Shown piece after piece: positions 1 through 8,422 of a stretch of DNA of 64,000 nt. The stretch lies in NCBI RefSeq assembly GCF_038433135.1, contig NZ_JBCDMV010000026.1:1-64000 (forward strand), given 5' to 3'. Origin of the DNA: Luteococcus sp038433135 (GTDB taxonomy: Bacteria; Actinomycetota; Actinomycetes; Propionibacteriales; Propionibacteriaceae). A model generated the notes under the pieces. That model saw only the letters and a program-made list of their open reading frames with translations, was not told the origin of the DNA and searched no databases. Each line of letters starts with the position of its first letter. Position 1 is the first letter of the stretch. The position numbers and the translations under genes are program-made.

Positions 1-100
<100 letters not shown>

Positions 101-121
101 ACGACGGATGTGCGCGGTGCG

Positions 122-1033
122 TCAGGGGGTGGGCATGCCGCCGTTGACGTTCAGCGTCTCGCCCACCACATAGCTGGATTCCGGTGAGGCCAGGAAGACA
201 TAGGCGGGCGCCAGCTCCACCGGATGCCCGGCGCGTCCCAGTGCGGTCTGCTTGCCGAAGTCCGGCAGATCCTCGGTCTGCTGCCCGCCCTGCACCTGCA
301 GCGGCGTCCAGATCGGGCCGGGGGCCACCGCATTGACCCGGATTCCCTTGGGCGCCAGGTACTGGGCCAGACCCTTGGTGAAGTTGTTGATCGCCGCCTT
401 GGTGGAGGCGTAGTCGATCTTGTCCTTGCTGGGCTGGTAGGCCTGCACCGAGGTGCTATTGATGATGCTGGAGCCCTCGGGCAGGTGCTTCAGCGCCTCC
501 TGACTGGTCCAGAACATGGCCAGGATGTTGGTGTCGAAGGTCTCGCGCAGTTGCTCGTCGCTGAGTTCCTCGAAACTCGCAGTGGACTTCTGGTGCCCGG
601 CATTGTTCACCAGGATGTCCAACCCGCCGAGCGCCTCGGCGGCGTCATTCACCAGCTGGCGCGCGGCCTCGGAGCTGCTGATGTCGGCGGGCAGGCAGGC
701 GGCGGTTCGACCCTCGGCCTCAATGAGTTCGCGAATCTTCTGGGCATCCTCCTCCTCGGCCGGCAGGTAGCCCAGGGCGACGTCGGCGCCCTCCCGGGCG
801 AAGGCGATGGCGACGGCGGCGCCGATGCCCGAATCACCACCGGTGACCAAGGCCTTGCGACCCTTCAGCCGGCCGGTGCCGCGGTAGGTGGTCTCGCCGC
901 GATCGGGCTTGGGCATCAGGTCGGCGTCCAGCCCGGGCTCCGGCTGGCTCTGCTCGGGAATCTGCAGATCCTCATGCCGGGTGACGGGGTTGGCGAAGGT
1001 GAGTTGGCTCTGGGGGTCGTTCTGGGAAGTCAT
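122..1033 (-). CDS. SDR-family oxidoreductase (stress-type, YhdF/GSP39-like)
   Basis: A 303-residue classical-type short-chain dehydrogenase, expected to reduce or oxidise a carbonyl/alcohol with NAD(P)(H) in the cytoplasm. The Rossmann motif TGGDSGIG lies at about 64-71, NNAG at about 143-146, Ser about 193-195, and the catalytic YASTK with Tyr208 and Lys212. The roughly 55-residue N-terminal extension rich in Pro/Gln, followed by a KPDRGE..Y-G.GRL.GR segment, is typical of the YhdF/YdaD general-stress group, which is longer than the usual 250-residue SDR. The ATG at 1033 is chosen over upstream in-frame codons because GAAAGGAG sits just before it. The substrate is unknown. It is transcribed leftwards on its own. 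Confidence 0.85.
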   Translation of the reverse strand: MTSQNDPQSQLTFANPVTRHEDLQIPEQSQPEPGLDADLMPKPDRGETTYRGTGRLKGRKALVTGGDSGIGAAVAIAFAREGADVALGYLPAEEEDAQKIRELIEAEGRTAACLPADISSSEAARQLVNDAAEALGGLDILVNNAGHQKSTASFEELSDEQLRETFDTNILAMFWTSQEALKHLPEGSSIINSTSVQAYQPSKDKIDYASTKAAINNFTKGLAQYLAPKGIRVNAVAPGPIWTPLQVQGGQQTEDLPDFGKQTALGRAGHPVELAPAYVFLASPESSYVVGETLNVNGGMPTP

Positions 1034-1136
1034 GCTGGCTCCTTTCACGAGAGTCATCCCCGACGCTAGTGGGGCTTGGCTCCGCACACATCACCCGGAA
1101 GGAGGCAATTCAGCACCGGATGTGAACAACCACAGA

Positions 1137-1176
1137 CGCCCGTCCCCGGCCCTTGGGCAGGGTCCCGGGACGGGCG
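1137..1176 (-). terminator. Hairpin terminator after the first lipoprotein gene
   Basis: A 10-bp perfect stem (1137-1146 with 1167-1176, CGCCCGTCCC/GGGACGGGCG) lies 25-64 nt past the stop codon of the leftward lipoprotein gene. A similar hairpin follows the paralogue at 2351-2384. There is no U-tract, as is common in high-GC actinobacteria. Confidence 0.6.
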
Positions 1177-1200
1177 GTCGGCCAGCTGATCGGGCGAGGA

Positions 1201-2211
1201 TCAGGCGGAGGCGTAGCAGCGCGAGGTGGACAGGTCGACGCCCTTGGCGTCGTAGATCGGGATCTCGTAGTCCACCGAGCCGCCCTTGACGGGGTTGTCA
1301 TTGAGCGATTCGGAGCCGTGGTAGACCCGGCCGTCGGGGGTGATGCAGGCGGCGTGGGCGGTGACACTGCCCTTCATCGTGCCGTCGAGGGTGACGGTGC
1401 CGGTGAGCGCCGGGACGCCGCGGGACTTGGAGGAGGTGCCCACCTGCGGCTTGGAGACCTTGCTGATGCTGAAGTTGGGATTCATCTTGGTCGTCTTGAT
1501 CAGGGTGGCCTTGAACCGCTTGGGCTTCACGCCGGAGGGGAGCTTGATCAGGTTGCTGGTCACCAGGTCATGCGTCCCAACGGCATAGGACGAGGTCAGA
1601 CCGGTATTGGTCGCGATCACCTTGCCATTGGCGTCGAGCAGATCGATGCGGATGTTGAGCATCAGCGGCTGGTCGGTGGTGGCCTTGAAGGCGGCGGCGA
1701 TCCGCCCGTGCTGGCCCCCCTGGGTCGGTGCCCCCTGGATGTCGATCAGCTCCAGGCTGGAGATACCGGAGCTGGCCGGCACGGCGATCCGCTGCGGAGC
1801 AGGCGCGGTGCGACGCGAGGTGCCGTTGCCGTCTTTCTGAGCGGGGCTGGCGCTGTTGTTGCTGCCGGATTCGTTCTCCTCGCCGGAGCCGTCGACGCCC
1901 TCGGTGCTGCCCGACTCGCCGGTGGTGCCCTCCTCGGACTCGCTGGCGGAGGAGTCCGCGTCGTCATTCTGGGACTCGTCCCGCTGGGACTCGTCATCGC
2001 CCGGCTCGTCGCTGGCCTCGGGGCTCTGCTCGTTGTCGGCCTGCTGGTTCTCGTCGGTGGACGGGTCGGTGTTGGATTCCTGCGGGGCTGCCTGGTTCTG
2101 GCTGGGGGTGGCCTCGACCTTCTCGCCGCCCGGCAGCATCGAGCAGGCGGTGAAGGCCGGCAGGATGGCGAGGCAGGCGATGCTGGCACGAAGGGTGGAG
2201 GAGCGGCTCAC
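1201..2211 (-). CDS. Putative lipoprotein with acidic Ser/Glu/Asp linker (paralogue A)
   Basis: A 336-residue exported protein of unknown function. The N-terminus is a lipoprotein signal (basic SRSSTLR, a hydrophobic core, then FTAC as lipobox, Cys about 22). A low-complexity acidic Ser/Glu/Asp/Gln linker runs from about 30 to 135. The C-terminal globular part of about 190 residues is strongly similar to that of the neighbouring paralogue (for example the shared NPVKGGSVDYE/NPVKNGSVDYE ending region). The GTG start at 2211 is preferred because GAAAGGAC precedes it and the signal peptide starts there, although the frame stays open upstream. The gene has its own terminator and an inverted repeat 88 nt upstream, matching the paralogue. 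I recognise no domain with confidence. Confidence 0.75.
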   Translation of the reverse strand: MSRSSTLRASIACLAILPAFTACSMLPGGEKVEATPSQNQAAPQESNTDPSTDENQQADNEQSPEASDEPGDDESQRDESQNDDADSSASESEEGTTGESGSTEGVDGSGEENESGSNNSASPAQKDGNGTSRRTAPAPQRIAVPASSGISSLELIDIQGAPTQGGQHGRIAAAFKATTDQPLMLNIRIDLLDANGKVIATNTGLTSSYAVGTHDLVTSNLIKLPSGVKPKRFKATLIKTTKMNPNFSISKVSKPQVGTSSKSRGVPALTGTVTLDGTMKGSVTAHAACITPDGRVYHGSESLNDNPVKGGSVDYEIPIYDAKGVDLSTSRCYASA

Positions 2212-2298
2212 GATGAGTCCTTTCAATTCACTGGCGGTCAGCAGTGGTTCCTGCTGGCTTACGGTGTCCATCCTCGTGGGACGGGGGTCCAACTGTCG

Positions 2299-2316
2299 AT
2301 GGGGAGAAGTCCCCAT
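2299..2316. promoter_or_regulatory. Inverted repeat 88 nt upstream of lipoprotein A
   Basis: ATGGGGA-GAAG-TCCCCAT is a 7-bp perfect inverted repeat. Its left edge lies 88 nt before the start codon at 2211. An extended copy stands at the same distance from the paralogous gene, so it is a candidate operator, or alternatively conserved duplication sequence. Confidence 0.45.
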
Positions 2317-2350
2317 GGGGAAGAATTCCTCAGCCAAGCCCAACAATCGG

Positions 2351-2384
2351 CCGTCCCCGGACCTTGTGGCAGGGCCGGGGACGG
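2351..2384 (-). terminator. Hairpin terminator after the second lipoprotein gene
   Basis: A perfect 10-bp stem CCGTCCCCGG/CCGGGGACGG (2351-2360 with 2375-2384) and a 14-nt loop lie just downstream of the leftward stop codon at 2415. The arms resemble those of the terminator at 1137-1176. Confidence 0.65.
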
Positions 2385-2414
2385 CGCGTCGGATCAGCTG
2401 GTCGGATCCTTTGG

Positions 2415-3500
2415 TCAGGCGGAGACGTAGCAGGTGCCCTCGGACAGGTCGACCTTGTCGGCGTCGTACATCGGCACCTCGTAGTCCACCGAGCCATTCT
2501 TGACGGGATTGTCGTTCAGGCTCTCCGAGCCGTGGTAGATCTTGCCGTCGGGCATGATGCAGGCAGCATTGGCCTCCACCGTGCCGTTCATCTTTCCGCG
2601 CAGCGTGGCGGTGCCTCGCAGCACCTGGACCCCGCGGGACTTGGTGGACTGGCCGAGCGTGGGCTTGGAGACCTTGGTGATGGAGAAGTCCCGCGGCCGG
2701 TCGGTCTTGTCCACCAGCGACGCCTTGAAGCTGTGGACCTTGGCCCCGACGGGCAGTTCGATCAGGTTGCTGGTCACCAGGTACTGCGACCCGGTGGTGT
2801 ACACCGAGTTCAGGCCGGTGTTGGTGGCGATCTTCTTGCCGGAGGCGTCATAGAGGTTGATTCGCAGGTTCAGCATCATCGGCCGGTCGGTGGTGGCCTT
2901 GAAGACGGCCACGATCTGCCCGTGTTTCCCGCCGGAGGCGGGGGAGCCGTAGATCTTCACCAGATCCAGCTGAGAGATGCCCGAACCGGCCGGGACGGGG
3001 ACCCGCTGGCGGGTGCCGGTGTCGCTGTCGGAGGTCGAGCTGCTGTCGTCGCTGTTGTTGCTCGAACCGGTGGTGGCGTGGTCATTCGAATCGTCATTGT
3101 TCGACGAGTTGCTGCTGGCATCGTCATTGCTGGAATCGGTGCTGCTCGTATTGTTGGAATTGTCATTTCCGGCGTCGTCCGAGTCGTTTCCGGAACCATT
3201 GCTGCCGGTGGACTCGTCGTTGCTGGATTCGCTGTTCGAATGGTCATTGTTCGAGTCATTGTTTGACTCGTTGTTGTTCGACTCGTTGTTGGAGTCGTCA
3301 TTGCTGGACGAGTTCTCGTGCTCACTGGCCGAGTCTTCGTGGTTGGCCTCGGGGGTCGACGTGGTCTGGGGAGCGGCATTGTTCTGGCTCGGGGTGGCGT
3401 CGACGTCCTTCTGGCCGATGGGCAGCATCGAGCAGGCGGTGAAAGCGGGCAGGATGGCCAGGGCGGCGATGCTGGTGCGAAGGGTGGTGGAGCGGCTCAT
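2415..3500 (-). CDS. Putative lipoprotein with Asn/Ser/Asp linker (paralogue B)
   Basis: A 361-residue paralogue of the gene to its left. The signal peptide starts MSRSTTLRTS and ends in the lipobox FTAC. An unusually Asn/Ser/Asp-rich low-complexity linker then spans roughly residues 45-165, with runs such as ESNNNESNND. The C-terminal domain of about 190 residues closely matches paralogue A. The ATG at 3500 follows a GAAAGGACTC ribosome-binding region. The pair probably arose by tandem duplication: promoter region, signal peptide and C-terminal domain are conserved, while the linker has drifted in both sequence and composition. The function is unknown. A cell-surface, extracytoplasmic location is inferred from the lipobox. 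Confidence 0.78.
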   Translation of the reverse strand: MSRSTTLRTSIAALAILPAFTACSMLPIGQKDVDATPSQNNAAPQTTSTPEANHEDSASEHENSSSNDDSNNESNNNESNNDSNNDHSNSESSNDESTGSNGSGNDSDDAGNDNSNNTSSTDSSNDDASSNSSNNDDSNDHATTGSSNNSDDSSSTSDSDTGTRQRVPVPAGSGISQLDLVKIYGSPASGGKHGQIVAVFKATTDRPMMLNLRINLYDASGKKIATNTGLNSVYTTGSQYLVTSNLIELPVGAKVHSFKASLVDKTDRPRDFSITKVSKPTLGQSTKSRGVQVLRGTATLRGKMNGTVEANAACIMPDGKIYHGSESLNDNPVKNGSVDYEVPMYDADKVDLSEGTCYVSA

Positions 3501-3587
3501 GGCGAGTCCTTTCAATTCAGTGGTGGTCAGCAGGTGTTGTTGCTGGCTTACGTGAAAAATCTTCGCCCGAGGCACGTTCAGCTGTCG

Positions 3588-3605
3588 ATGGGGAGAACTC
3601 CCCAT
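3588..3605. promoter_or_regulatory. Perfect palindrome upstream of lipoprotein B
   Basis: ATGGGGAG-AA-CTCCCCAT is an 18-bp sequence with an 8-bp perfect inverted repeat. Its left edge is 88 nt upstream of the start codon at 3500, exactly as in paralogue A. It probably binds a regulator shared by both genes. An RNA hairpin in the leader is the alternative. Confidence 0.5.
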
Positions 3606-3639
3606 GCCCCCTCGAATACCTGGGAATCCCTACCCGGGT

Positions 3640-4368
3640 TCACTTCGTGTCGTCTTGATTCCGTAGATTCTCCTCGTCGAGCAAGGCCAGATCTGCCTCC
3701 GTGACCAGCAATGTGCTCACCGCATGATGCACCAGGGTATTGCGTCGATTGGTGGCGAGTTTCCCGACACCACCGCGAAGGCCCTCGACGCCGGCGGCCT
3801 CCAATTTGGCGCACACATTGTCCAGCTTGCGGTTGAAACGAGTCAACGGCCAACCCAACCGCGCGGCGGCCTCGGCCAGCGACGGCACATGGCCGACGCC
3901 ACTGCCACCGCGGCGCAGCGTGGGCTCGGCCAGCGCCAGGATGGCCAGCCGTTGCGACGGGGTGAAGACCGGCGGGCCGATCGTCTCCAGCCCCGGCGCG
4001 GCCAGCGGTCCACCCGCCTGGCCGGGCGAGGGCACACGCGGCAGCAGCACTTCCAGCTCATAGCTGGTGGGCCCGGCCTGAAAGGTGACCAGGGTGCGTT
4101 CCGAGACCAGGGCAATGCGCGCCCCGGGCGACAGGGTGGCACGGGTCAGGCCAGCCACGTCGGTGAGCTGCACCGGCAGCCGGGTGCCGACATTTGCCAC
4201 CCACCACAGGCCGTCGTGATGGCTGAGCTCCAGCAACACGCGGTGCAGGTGGGGGTTGTCATCGATCTCCACCATCGCGGACCTGCCAATGGTGCACACG
4301 GTGCCGGGCTCGACGGTGGTCAGCTCGCCGATGTAGTCCACCACCAGCGCGTCGGGATTGCTGGTCAT
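3640..4368 (-). CDS. FHA-like/HTH protein partnered with a Ser/Thr kinase
   Basis: A 242-residue soluble protein. Residues of about 15-110 look like a forkhead-associated, phosphothreonine-binding fold: an IGRSAMVEI segment (FHA-type GR) and the later LLELSHHDGLWWVANVG strand pair. Residues of about 130-205 (starting FTPSQRLAILALAEP) resemble a helical, HTH-like tail. Its ATG overlaps the stop codon of the upstream kinase gene by 4 nt (ATGA), so the two are translationally coupled. The inferred role is to read phosphothreonines made by that kinase. The FHA assignment rests on motif and context. The SxxH of canonical FHA domains is only partly present. Confidence 0.65.
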   Translation of the reverse strand: MTSNPDALVVDYIGELTTVEPGTVCTIGRSAMVEIDDNPHLHRVLLELSHHDGLWWVANVGTRLPVQLTDVAGLTRATLSPGARIALVSERTLVTFQAGPTSYELEVLLPRVPSPGQAGGPLAAPGLETIGPPVFTPSQRLAILALAEPTLRRGGSGVGHVPSLAEAAARLGWPLTRFNRKLDNVCAKLEAAGVEGLRGGVGKLATNRRNTLVHHAVSTLLVTEADLALLDEENLRNQDDTK

Positions 4369-5804
4369 CCGCCCCAACCTCCTCCACCCAGTTCGGGTTC
4401 CTTGCTGGCCCCGGACGCGGACTGCTGCGACGGGACCGGTGTCGTCGTGGTCGGCGGTGCCGTCGTCGGTGTGACGGAGGGCCCGGACGTCGTGCTGCTG
4501 ACCGGTGGCGTCCCGCTGACCGACGGCGTGGGCGTAGGCGTCGAACCCCCACCCAGGTGCGGCAGGAAGCGCAGCGAGGCCAGCACCAACAGGGCCAAGA
4601 GCAGCAGCGCCAGCCAGAGCCAGGTGCGCCGTGGCCTGGCCTCGCGGGGCCTGGCGGGTGACAGGTAGCCCGGCTGCACGGGGTAGGCGGCTGCTGGGGG
4701 CCACGGTGCGGGGGCTGCCCGGTTCTGGGCAGCCGGATTCTGGACAGCCGGGGGCTGAGGCACGGGCGTGTCGGCCACGTGGAACTGGTCGGCCTCGGCC
4801 GGGCCCGTTGGGGCGGGGGAGTGCGCTTCGCGGGGGGTCGCGTCGGCTGGTATCGAGGCGGCGGCAACCGTCGGGGCCCCCGTGGTGGCCCGCGCGGTCA
4901 CCTCGGGTCCTGGCTCGACCAGCGTCACCAGGTGGGTCCGGTCGTCGGGATCCTTGACCCGGGTGGTCTGGCGATCCTCGCCGTCCCACAGCTCGATCGG
5001 GGTCACGGCCAGCCCCAGGTGGGCCTGGACCTGCTGCAGTGAACGCCCCAGTTCCAACGCGCTCGACGGGCGCTGGTCGGCCCGTTCCGCCAGACCTCGT
5101 CGCAACAGGTCTTCAAGCGCCGGGGGCACATCCGAGCGCCCCAGCGCCTGGGCGGTCAGCTCGGGGCGGCTGGGGCCCATCGGTGCCTTGCCGGTGAGCG
5201 CGGCCCAGAGCGTCGCGCACATCGAGTAGACGTCGGCGCTGGGGGCGAAGCCCTGCCCGATGGCTTGTTCGGGCGGCGCCCAGGCGGGGCTGAAGGCGGG
5301 CAGTGGCTGGGCGGTGGCCTCCAAGGACTGCGAGATGCCGAAATCCGCCAGCAGCGGGCGGCCGTACTCGGAGAACAGGATGTTGGCGGGTTTGATGTCG
5401 CGATGCAGAATGCCCAGCCGGTGCGCCGTCTCCACCGCGCCGGCCACCTGGATCCCGATCTGCAGGGCCTCGGCGACGGGCAGCGGGCGTGCGCGCATCC
5501 GGTCGGCCAGGTTCGGCCCGGGGCACAGTTGCATCACCAGATAGGGGCGGGCGTCGTCGCTCTGGCCCACCTGGTAGACGGGGACGACGTGCGGATGGCT
5601 CGACAGGCGGGCCATCAGACTGGCCTCCGACGCGAAGTGACGACGGGCGGCATCGTCGAAGCCATGGATCACCTTGACCGCGACGTCGCGTCCCAGCGCC
5701 GTCTGTTCGTAGCGGTAGACGTGGGCAAATCCACCGCTACCCAACAGGGCCTTGTACCGCAGGCCGGGGATCAGCGGCGGCCCCACGGTTTCGTCTGCAC
5801 TCAC
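4365..5804 (-). CDS. Transmembrane Ser/Thr protein kinase (PknB-like)
   Basis: A 479-residue Hanks-type kinase. It has the glycine loop GSGGFAHV at about 22-29, Lys44 (VAVK), HRDIKPAN at about 134-141, DFG at 154-156 and an APPEQ-type activation segment near 175. A Pro/Ala-rich juxtamembrane stretch of about 100 residues follows, then one transmembrane helix at about 394-414 and a short extracytoplasmic Thr/Pro/Ser tail with no PASTA repeats. It is expected to sit in the plasma membrane with the kinase domain inside. The GTG start at 5804 is chosen for the AGGAGG just upstream; an ATG 13 codons further up is possible. It forms an operon with the FHA-like gene. The signal sensed is unknown. 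Confidence 0.88.
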   Translation of the reverse strand: MSADETVGPPLIPGLRYKALLGSGGFAHVYRYEQTALGRDVAVKVIHGFDDAARRHFASEASLMARLSSHPHVVPVYQVGQSDDARPYLVMQLCPGPNLADRMRARPLPVAEALQIGIQVAGAVETAHRLGILHRDIKPANILFSEYGRPLLADFGISQSLEATAQPLPAFSPAWAPPEQAIGQGFAPSADVYSMCATLWAALTGKAPMGPSRPELTAQALGRSDVPPALEDLLRRGLAERADQRPSSALELGRSLQQVQAHLGLAVTPIELWDGEDRQTTRVKDPDDRTHLVTLVEPGPEVTARATTGAPTVAAASIPADATPREAHSPAPTGPAEADQFHVADTPVPQPPAVQNPAAQNRAAPAPWPPAAAYPVQPGYLSPARPREARPRRTWLWLALLLLALLVLASLRFLPHLGGGSTPTPTPSVSGTPPVSSTTSGPSVTPTTAPPTTTTPVPSQQSASGASKEPELGGGGWGG

Positions 5805-5910
5805 CCAGCCTCCTGTTCCTCTCGAAACCCTACCGGGAACCACCGCTCAACCCTCCTTCGTCGACGGCGCGCCGGGCGGGTGGCCAGAAGAACCGGACAG
5901 GTTACGGGGA

Positions 5911-6975
5911 TCAGTCGCCACCCCCACCACCATCGCCGCCGCCGTCCCCACCGCCACCGTCGCCACCGGCATCGCTGAGGTCACTGGCCAGGTCGCCGAT
6001 GCTGTCGGTCAGGTCGGAGAGGGCATCGCCCAGGGAAGAGACCAGATCGCCGGCCGCGTCGCCCAGGCCGTCGAAGGAACCAACGTCGAAGGAGCCCGTG
6101 TCGAAGGAACCGAAGTCGCCGTACCAGGCAAGGTCATGCACCCAGATGTCGGCGGTGGCCGGATCCAGGCCGTGCAGGGCCTGGCCAAAGGCGCGCACCC
6201 ACTGGTCGGTGACGCCATAGGCGATCGCCCACGGCAGGTAGCGGCTGAAGATGCCGGCGCCCTCCTGGAAGCGCAGGGCATTGCCGTCGGCCACCGCCAG
6301 GAAGTGCTTGAAACCGGCCGACTGGTAGCGCAGCGCCGTGCCCAGCGCACTGCGCTGCTTGGCGCCGGGGCTGGTCAGGCACTTGCCCAGCGGGATGCTG
6401 CCGCCGCGCAGGTGCGGGTACCACTGCTGGAATTGCGGCTGCCGGGCGAAATCCTGCCGCAGGTCGCTCATGTTCTTCGCCAGGTGGGGCTTCAGCTCCG
6501 CGATGGTGGCGGGCCGCCCCAGAATCGCCAGCAGCCGCAGCAGATCCTTGCGCAGCGGAGTGAGGCGGTCGTCGGCCGGACGCTGCACCGTGACCAGCCA
6601 CTCGGTCTTGACGTCTCGCCCGCGCCAACCGGCGGCCACCTTCTGCGGCCTGAGGTTGAGGTAGCCGTCCACCGCGAGCCCGACGATCGCCGCGGCAATG
6701 TCCGGGCCGGAGACGGCGGCATCGCTCAGCATGCCGACCTGCTCGGGCAGCACCCCGGCGGGTGGCTCGAAACGCACCGCGACGGGGGCCCGCACGTCAT
6801 TGCCCGTCGCCTTGCGGGTGGGGAAGCCCGGGTGTGGGGGCAGCGCGCCCGGCGGCAACTCGAAGAGCTCGTCGTGTTTGCTGATCACGGTCTTGCCGGT
6901 GGAGTTTCCCATGGCACTGATCACGCCGCCCACCACGAAAATGGCGACGACGAGTGCGATGATCGCGGTCAGCAT
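5911..6975 (-). CDS. DUF2207-type membrane-anchored protein
   Basis: A 354-residue protein with an N-terminal transmembrane helix (about 3-23). The central region (about 45-270) resembles the C-terminal half of DUF2207/YciQ-like proteins, including the LPWAIAYGVTDQWVRAFG motif typical of that family. The tail is rich in Gly/Asp/Ser with repeated FDxGSFD units and ends in a poly-Gly/Asp run. It lacks the long N-terminal extracellular half and the multiple helices of full-length DUF2207 proteins, so it is a short form. The ATG at 6975 follows GAAGGGGA. The function is unknown. Confidence 0.7.
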   Translation of the reverse strand: MLTAIIALVVAIFVVGGVISAMGNSTGKTVISKHDELFELPPGALPPHPGFPTRKATGNDVRAPVAVRFEPPAGVLPEQVGMLSDAAVSGPDIAAAIVGLAVDGYLNLRPQKVAAGWRGRDVKTEWLVTVQRPADDRLTPLRKDLLRLLAILGRPATIAELKPHLAKNMSDLRQDFARQPQFQQWYPHLRGGSIPLGKCLTSPGAKQRSALGTALRYQSAGFKHFLAVADGNALRFQEGAGIFSRYLPWAIAYGVTDQWVRAFGQALHGLDPATADIWVHDLAWYGDFGSFDTGSFDVGSFDGLGDAAGDLVSSLGDALSDLTDSIGDLASDLSDAGGDGGGGDGGGDGGGGGD

Positions 6976-7098
6976 CAGTTCCCCTTCGGCCGGAATCCTC
7001 GGTGTCGAGGATGCCGGAACGAAGGGTCAGCGATCACGTGGCCTCGGCAGGCTTGGCCCACGTGTGCGGCACCGTGCGGAGGATCGCCACCACGATGC

Positions 7099-7117
7099 CC
7101 GAGCCTGTCGAGGGCCC
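7099..7117. repeat. Dispersed actinobacterial repeat (GAGCCTGTCGA type)
   Basis: GCCCGAGCCTGTCGAGGGC in the gap downstream of pyrC. Short elements with the core TGAGC-(C/T)(T/G)-GTCGA flanked by inverted C/G runs are common between genes in many actinobacterial genomes. A second copy lies near 11062. It may act as a weak terminator for the leftward pyr operon. Confidence 0.45.
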
Positions 7118-7141
7118 GTCGGGCAACGTCAGCCGATCACC

Positions 7142-8422
7142 TCAGCGACGGTAGGTCTGCCGCCCCTGCCAGAAGGTGGCCACCACCGGGTCGGGCAGGT
7201 CCCGGCCGTGGTAGGGGTTGTTGCGGCTGCGGGAGGCGGAGGTCTCCTTGTCCACCGTGGCGCGGGCCGACGGGTCCACCAGCACCAGGTTGGCCGGGGC
7301 GCCGGGCGCCAGGGCCACGCCGTGCCGACCGGCCAGGTTGCCGATCTCGGCGGGCTTGGTGCTCATCCGCTGCACCAGGGTGGGCCAGTCCATCCGCCCG
7401 GTGTTGACCATGGTCTCCATCACCACAGCCAGGGCCTGTTCCAGACCGAGCATGCCGGGGCGGGCGTCGACGAAGGCATGGTCCTTGTCCTGGGCGGCGT
7501 GCGGGGCGTGGTCGGTGCCAACCACGTCGATGGTGCCGTCAGCCAGCGCCTCCCGGACGGCCTCGATGTGCTCGTCGGTGCGCAGCGGCGGATTGACCTT
7601 GAAGGTGGTGTCATAGCCCTCCACCTCCCGGGTGCCCAGCAGCAGGTGGTGCGGGGTGGCCTCGGCGGTGACATGGATCCCACGCTTCTTGGCCCACCGC
7701 ACCACGTCGACGCCCTCGGCGGTGGAGATGTGGCAGACATGCAGCCGGGAACGGGTCAGCTCGGCCAGCTGGACGTCGCGGGCAATGACCACGCTCTCCG
7801 CCTGGGCCGGCCAGCCGCCCAGCCCCAGCCGTCCGGAGATCTCACTCTCGTGGCAGCAGGCACCCGGCCCGGCCAGCGACGAATCCTGCGAGTGCTGGGC
7901 GATCACCCCGCCAAAGGGGCGCACCCATTCCAGCGCGCGACGCATCAGCAGCGGATCCATCACGCACATCCCGTCGTCGCTGAAGACCCGCACCTGCGCC
8001 GACGACTTGGCCATCAGCCCCATCTCGGAGAGTTCCTTGCCGGCCAGGTTCTTGGTGACCGCACCGATCGGCTGCACGAAGCAGGAGCCGTCGCGCTCAC
8101 CGAGTAGCTTGATCCACTCGGCCTTCTCCGCGTCGTCGGTGACGGGCTGGGTGTTGGCCATCGCGAAGACCGCGGTGAAGCCGCCGCGCGCCGCGGCCTG
8201 GGTGCCGGTCCTGACGGTCTCGGCATCCTCCCGGCCGGGCTCGCGCAGATGGGTGTGGATGTCCACCAGGCCGGGCAGCGCCAGCAGCCCGTCGGCGTCG
8301 ATCCGTTCCGCACCGGACGGGGCCTCGTCGGTGAGCAGCCCGTCGGCGATGTAGAGGTCACCGGTGGTGCCGTCGGCGAGCTTCGCGCCCGCGATCACGT
8401 AGTTCTGGGCGGGCGTGTTCAT
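7142..8422 (-). CDS. pyrC: Dihydroorotase
   Basis: A 426-residue class I-type dihydroorotase, which interconverts carbamoyl-aspartate and dihydroorotate in de novo pyrimidine synthesis. The metal-binding DIHTHLREPG motif lies near residue 55, and a GTDHAPH segment near 300 carries the catalytic Asp. Later ligands fit the amidohydrolase fold. The ATG at 8422 overlaps the stop codon of pyrB by 4 nt, so the long open frame upstream is not used. It is the last gene of the pyrR-pyrB-pyrC operon, and carAB and pyrF do not follow here. Confidence 0.95.
   Translation of the reverse strand: MNTPAQNYVIAGAKLADGTTGDLYIADGLLTDEAPSGAERIDADGLLALPGLVDIHTHLREPGREDAETVRTGTQAAARGGFTAVFAMANTQPVTDDAEKAEWIKLLGERDGSCFVQPIGAVTKNLAGKELSEMGLMAKSSAQVRVFSDDGMCVMDPLLMRRALEWVRPFGGVIAQHSQDSSLAGPGACCHESEISGRLGLGGWPAQAESVVIARDVQLAELTRSRLHVCHISTAEGVDVVRWAKKRGIHVTAEATPHHLLLGTREVEGYDTTFKVNPPLRTDEHIEAVREALADGTIDVVGTDHAPHAAQDKDHAFVDARPGMLGLEQALAVVMETMVNTGRMDWPTLVQRMSTKPAEIGNLAGRHGVALAPGAPANLVLVDPSARATVDKETSASRSRNNPYHGRDLPDPVVATFWQGRQTYRR

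Noticed and set aside
224..1069. Long open frame on the plus strand opposite the SDR gene
   Set aside because: Gly/Leu-rich shadow of a strong SDR coding sequence. High GC keeps the opposite frame open. No family signature.
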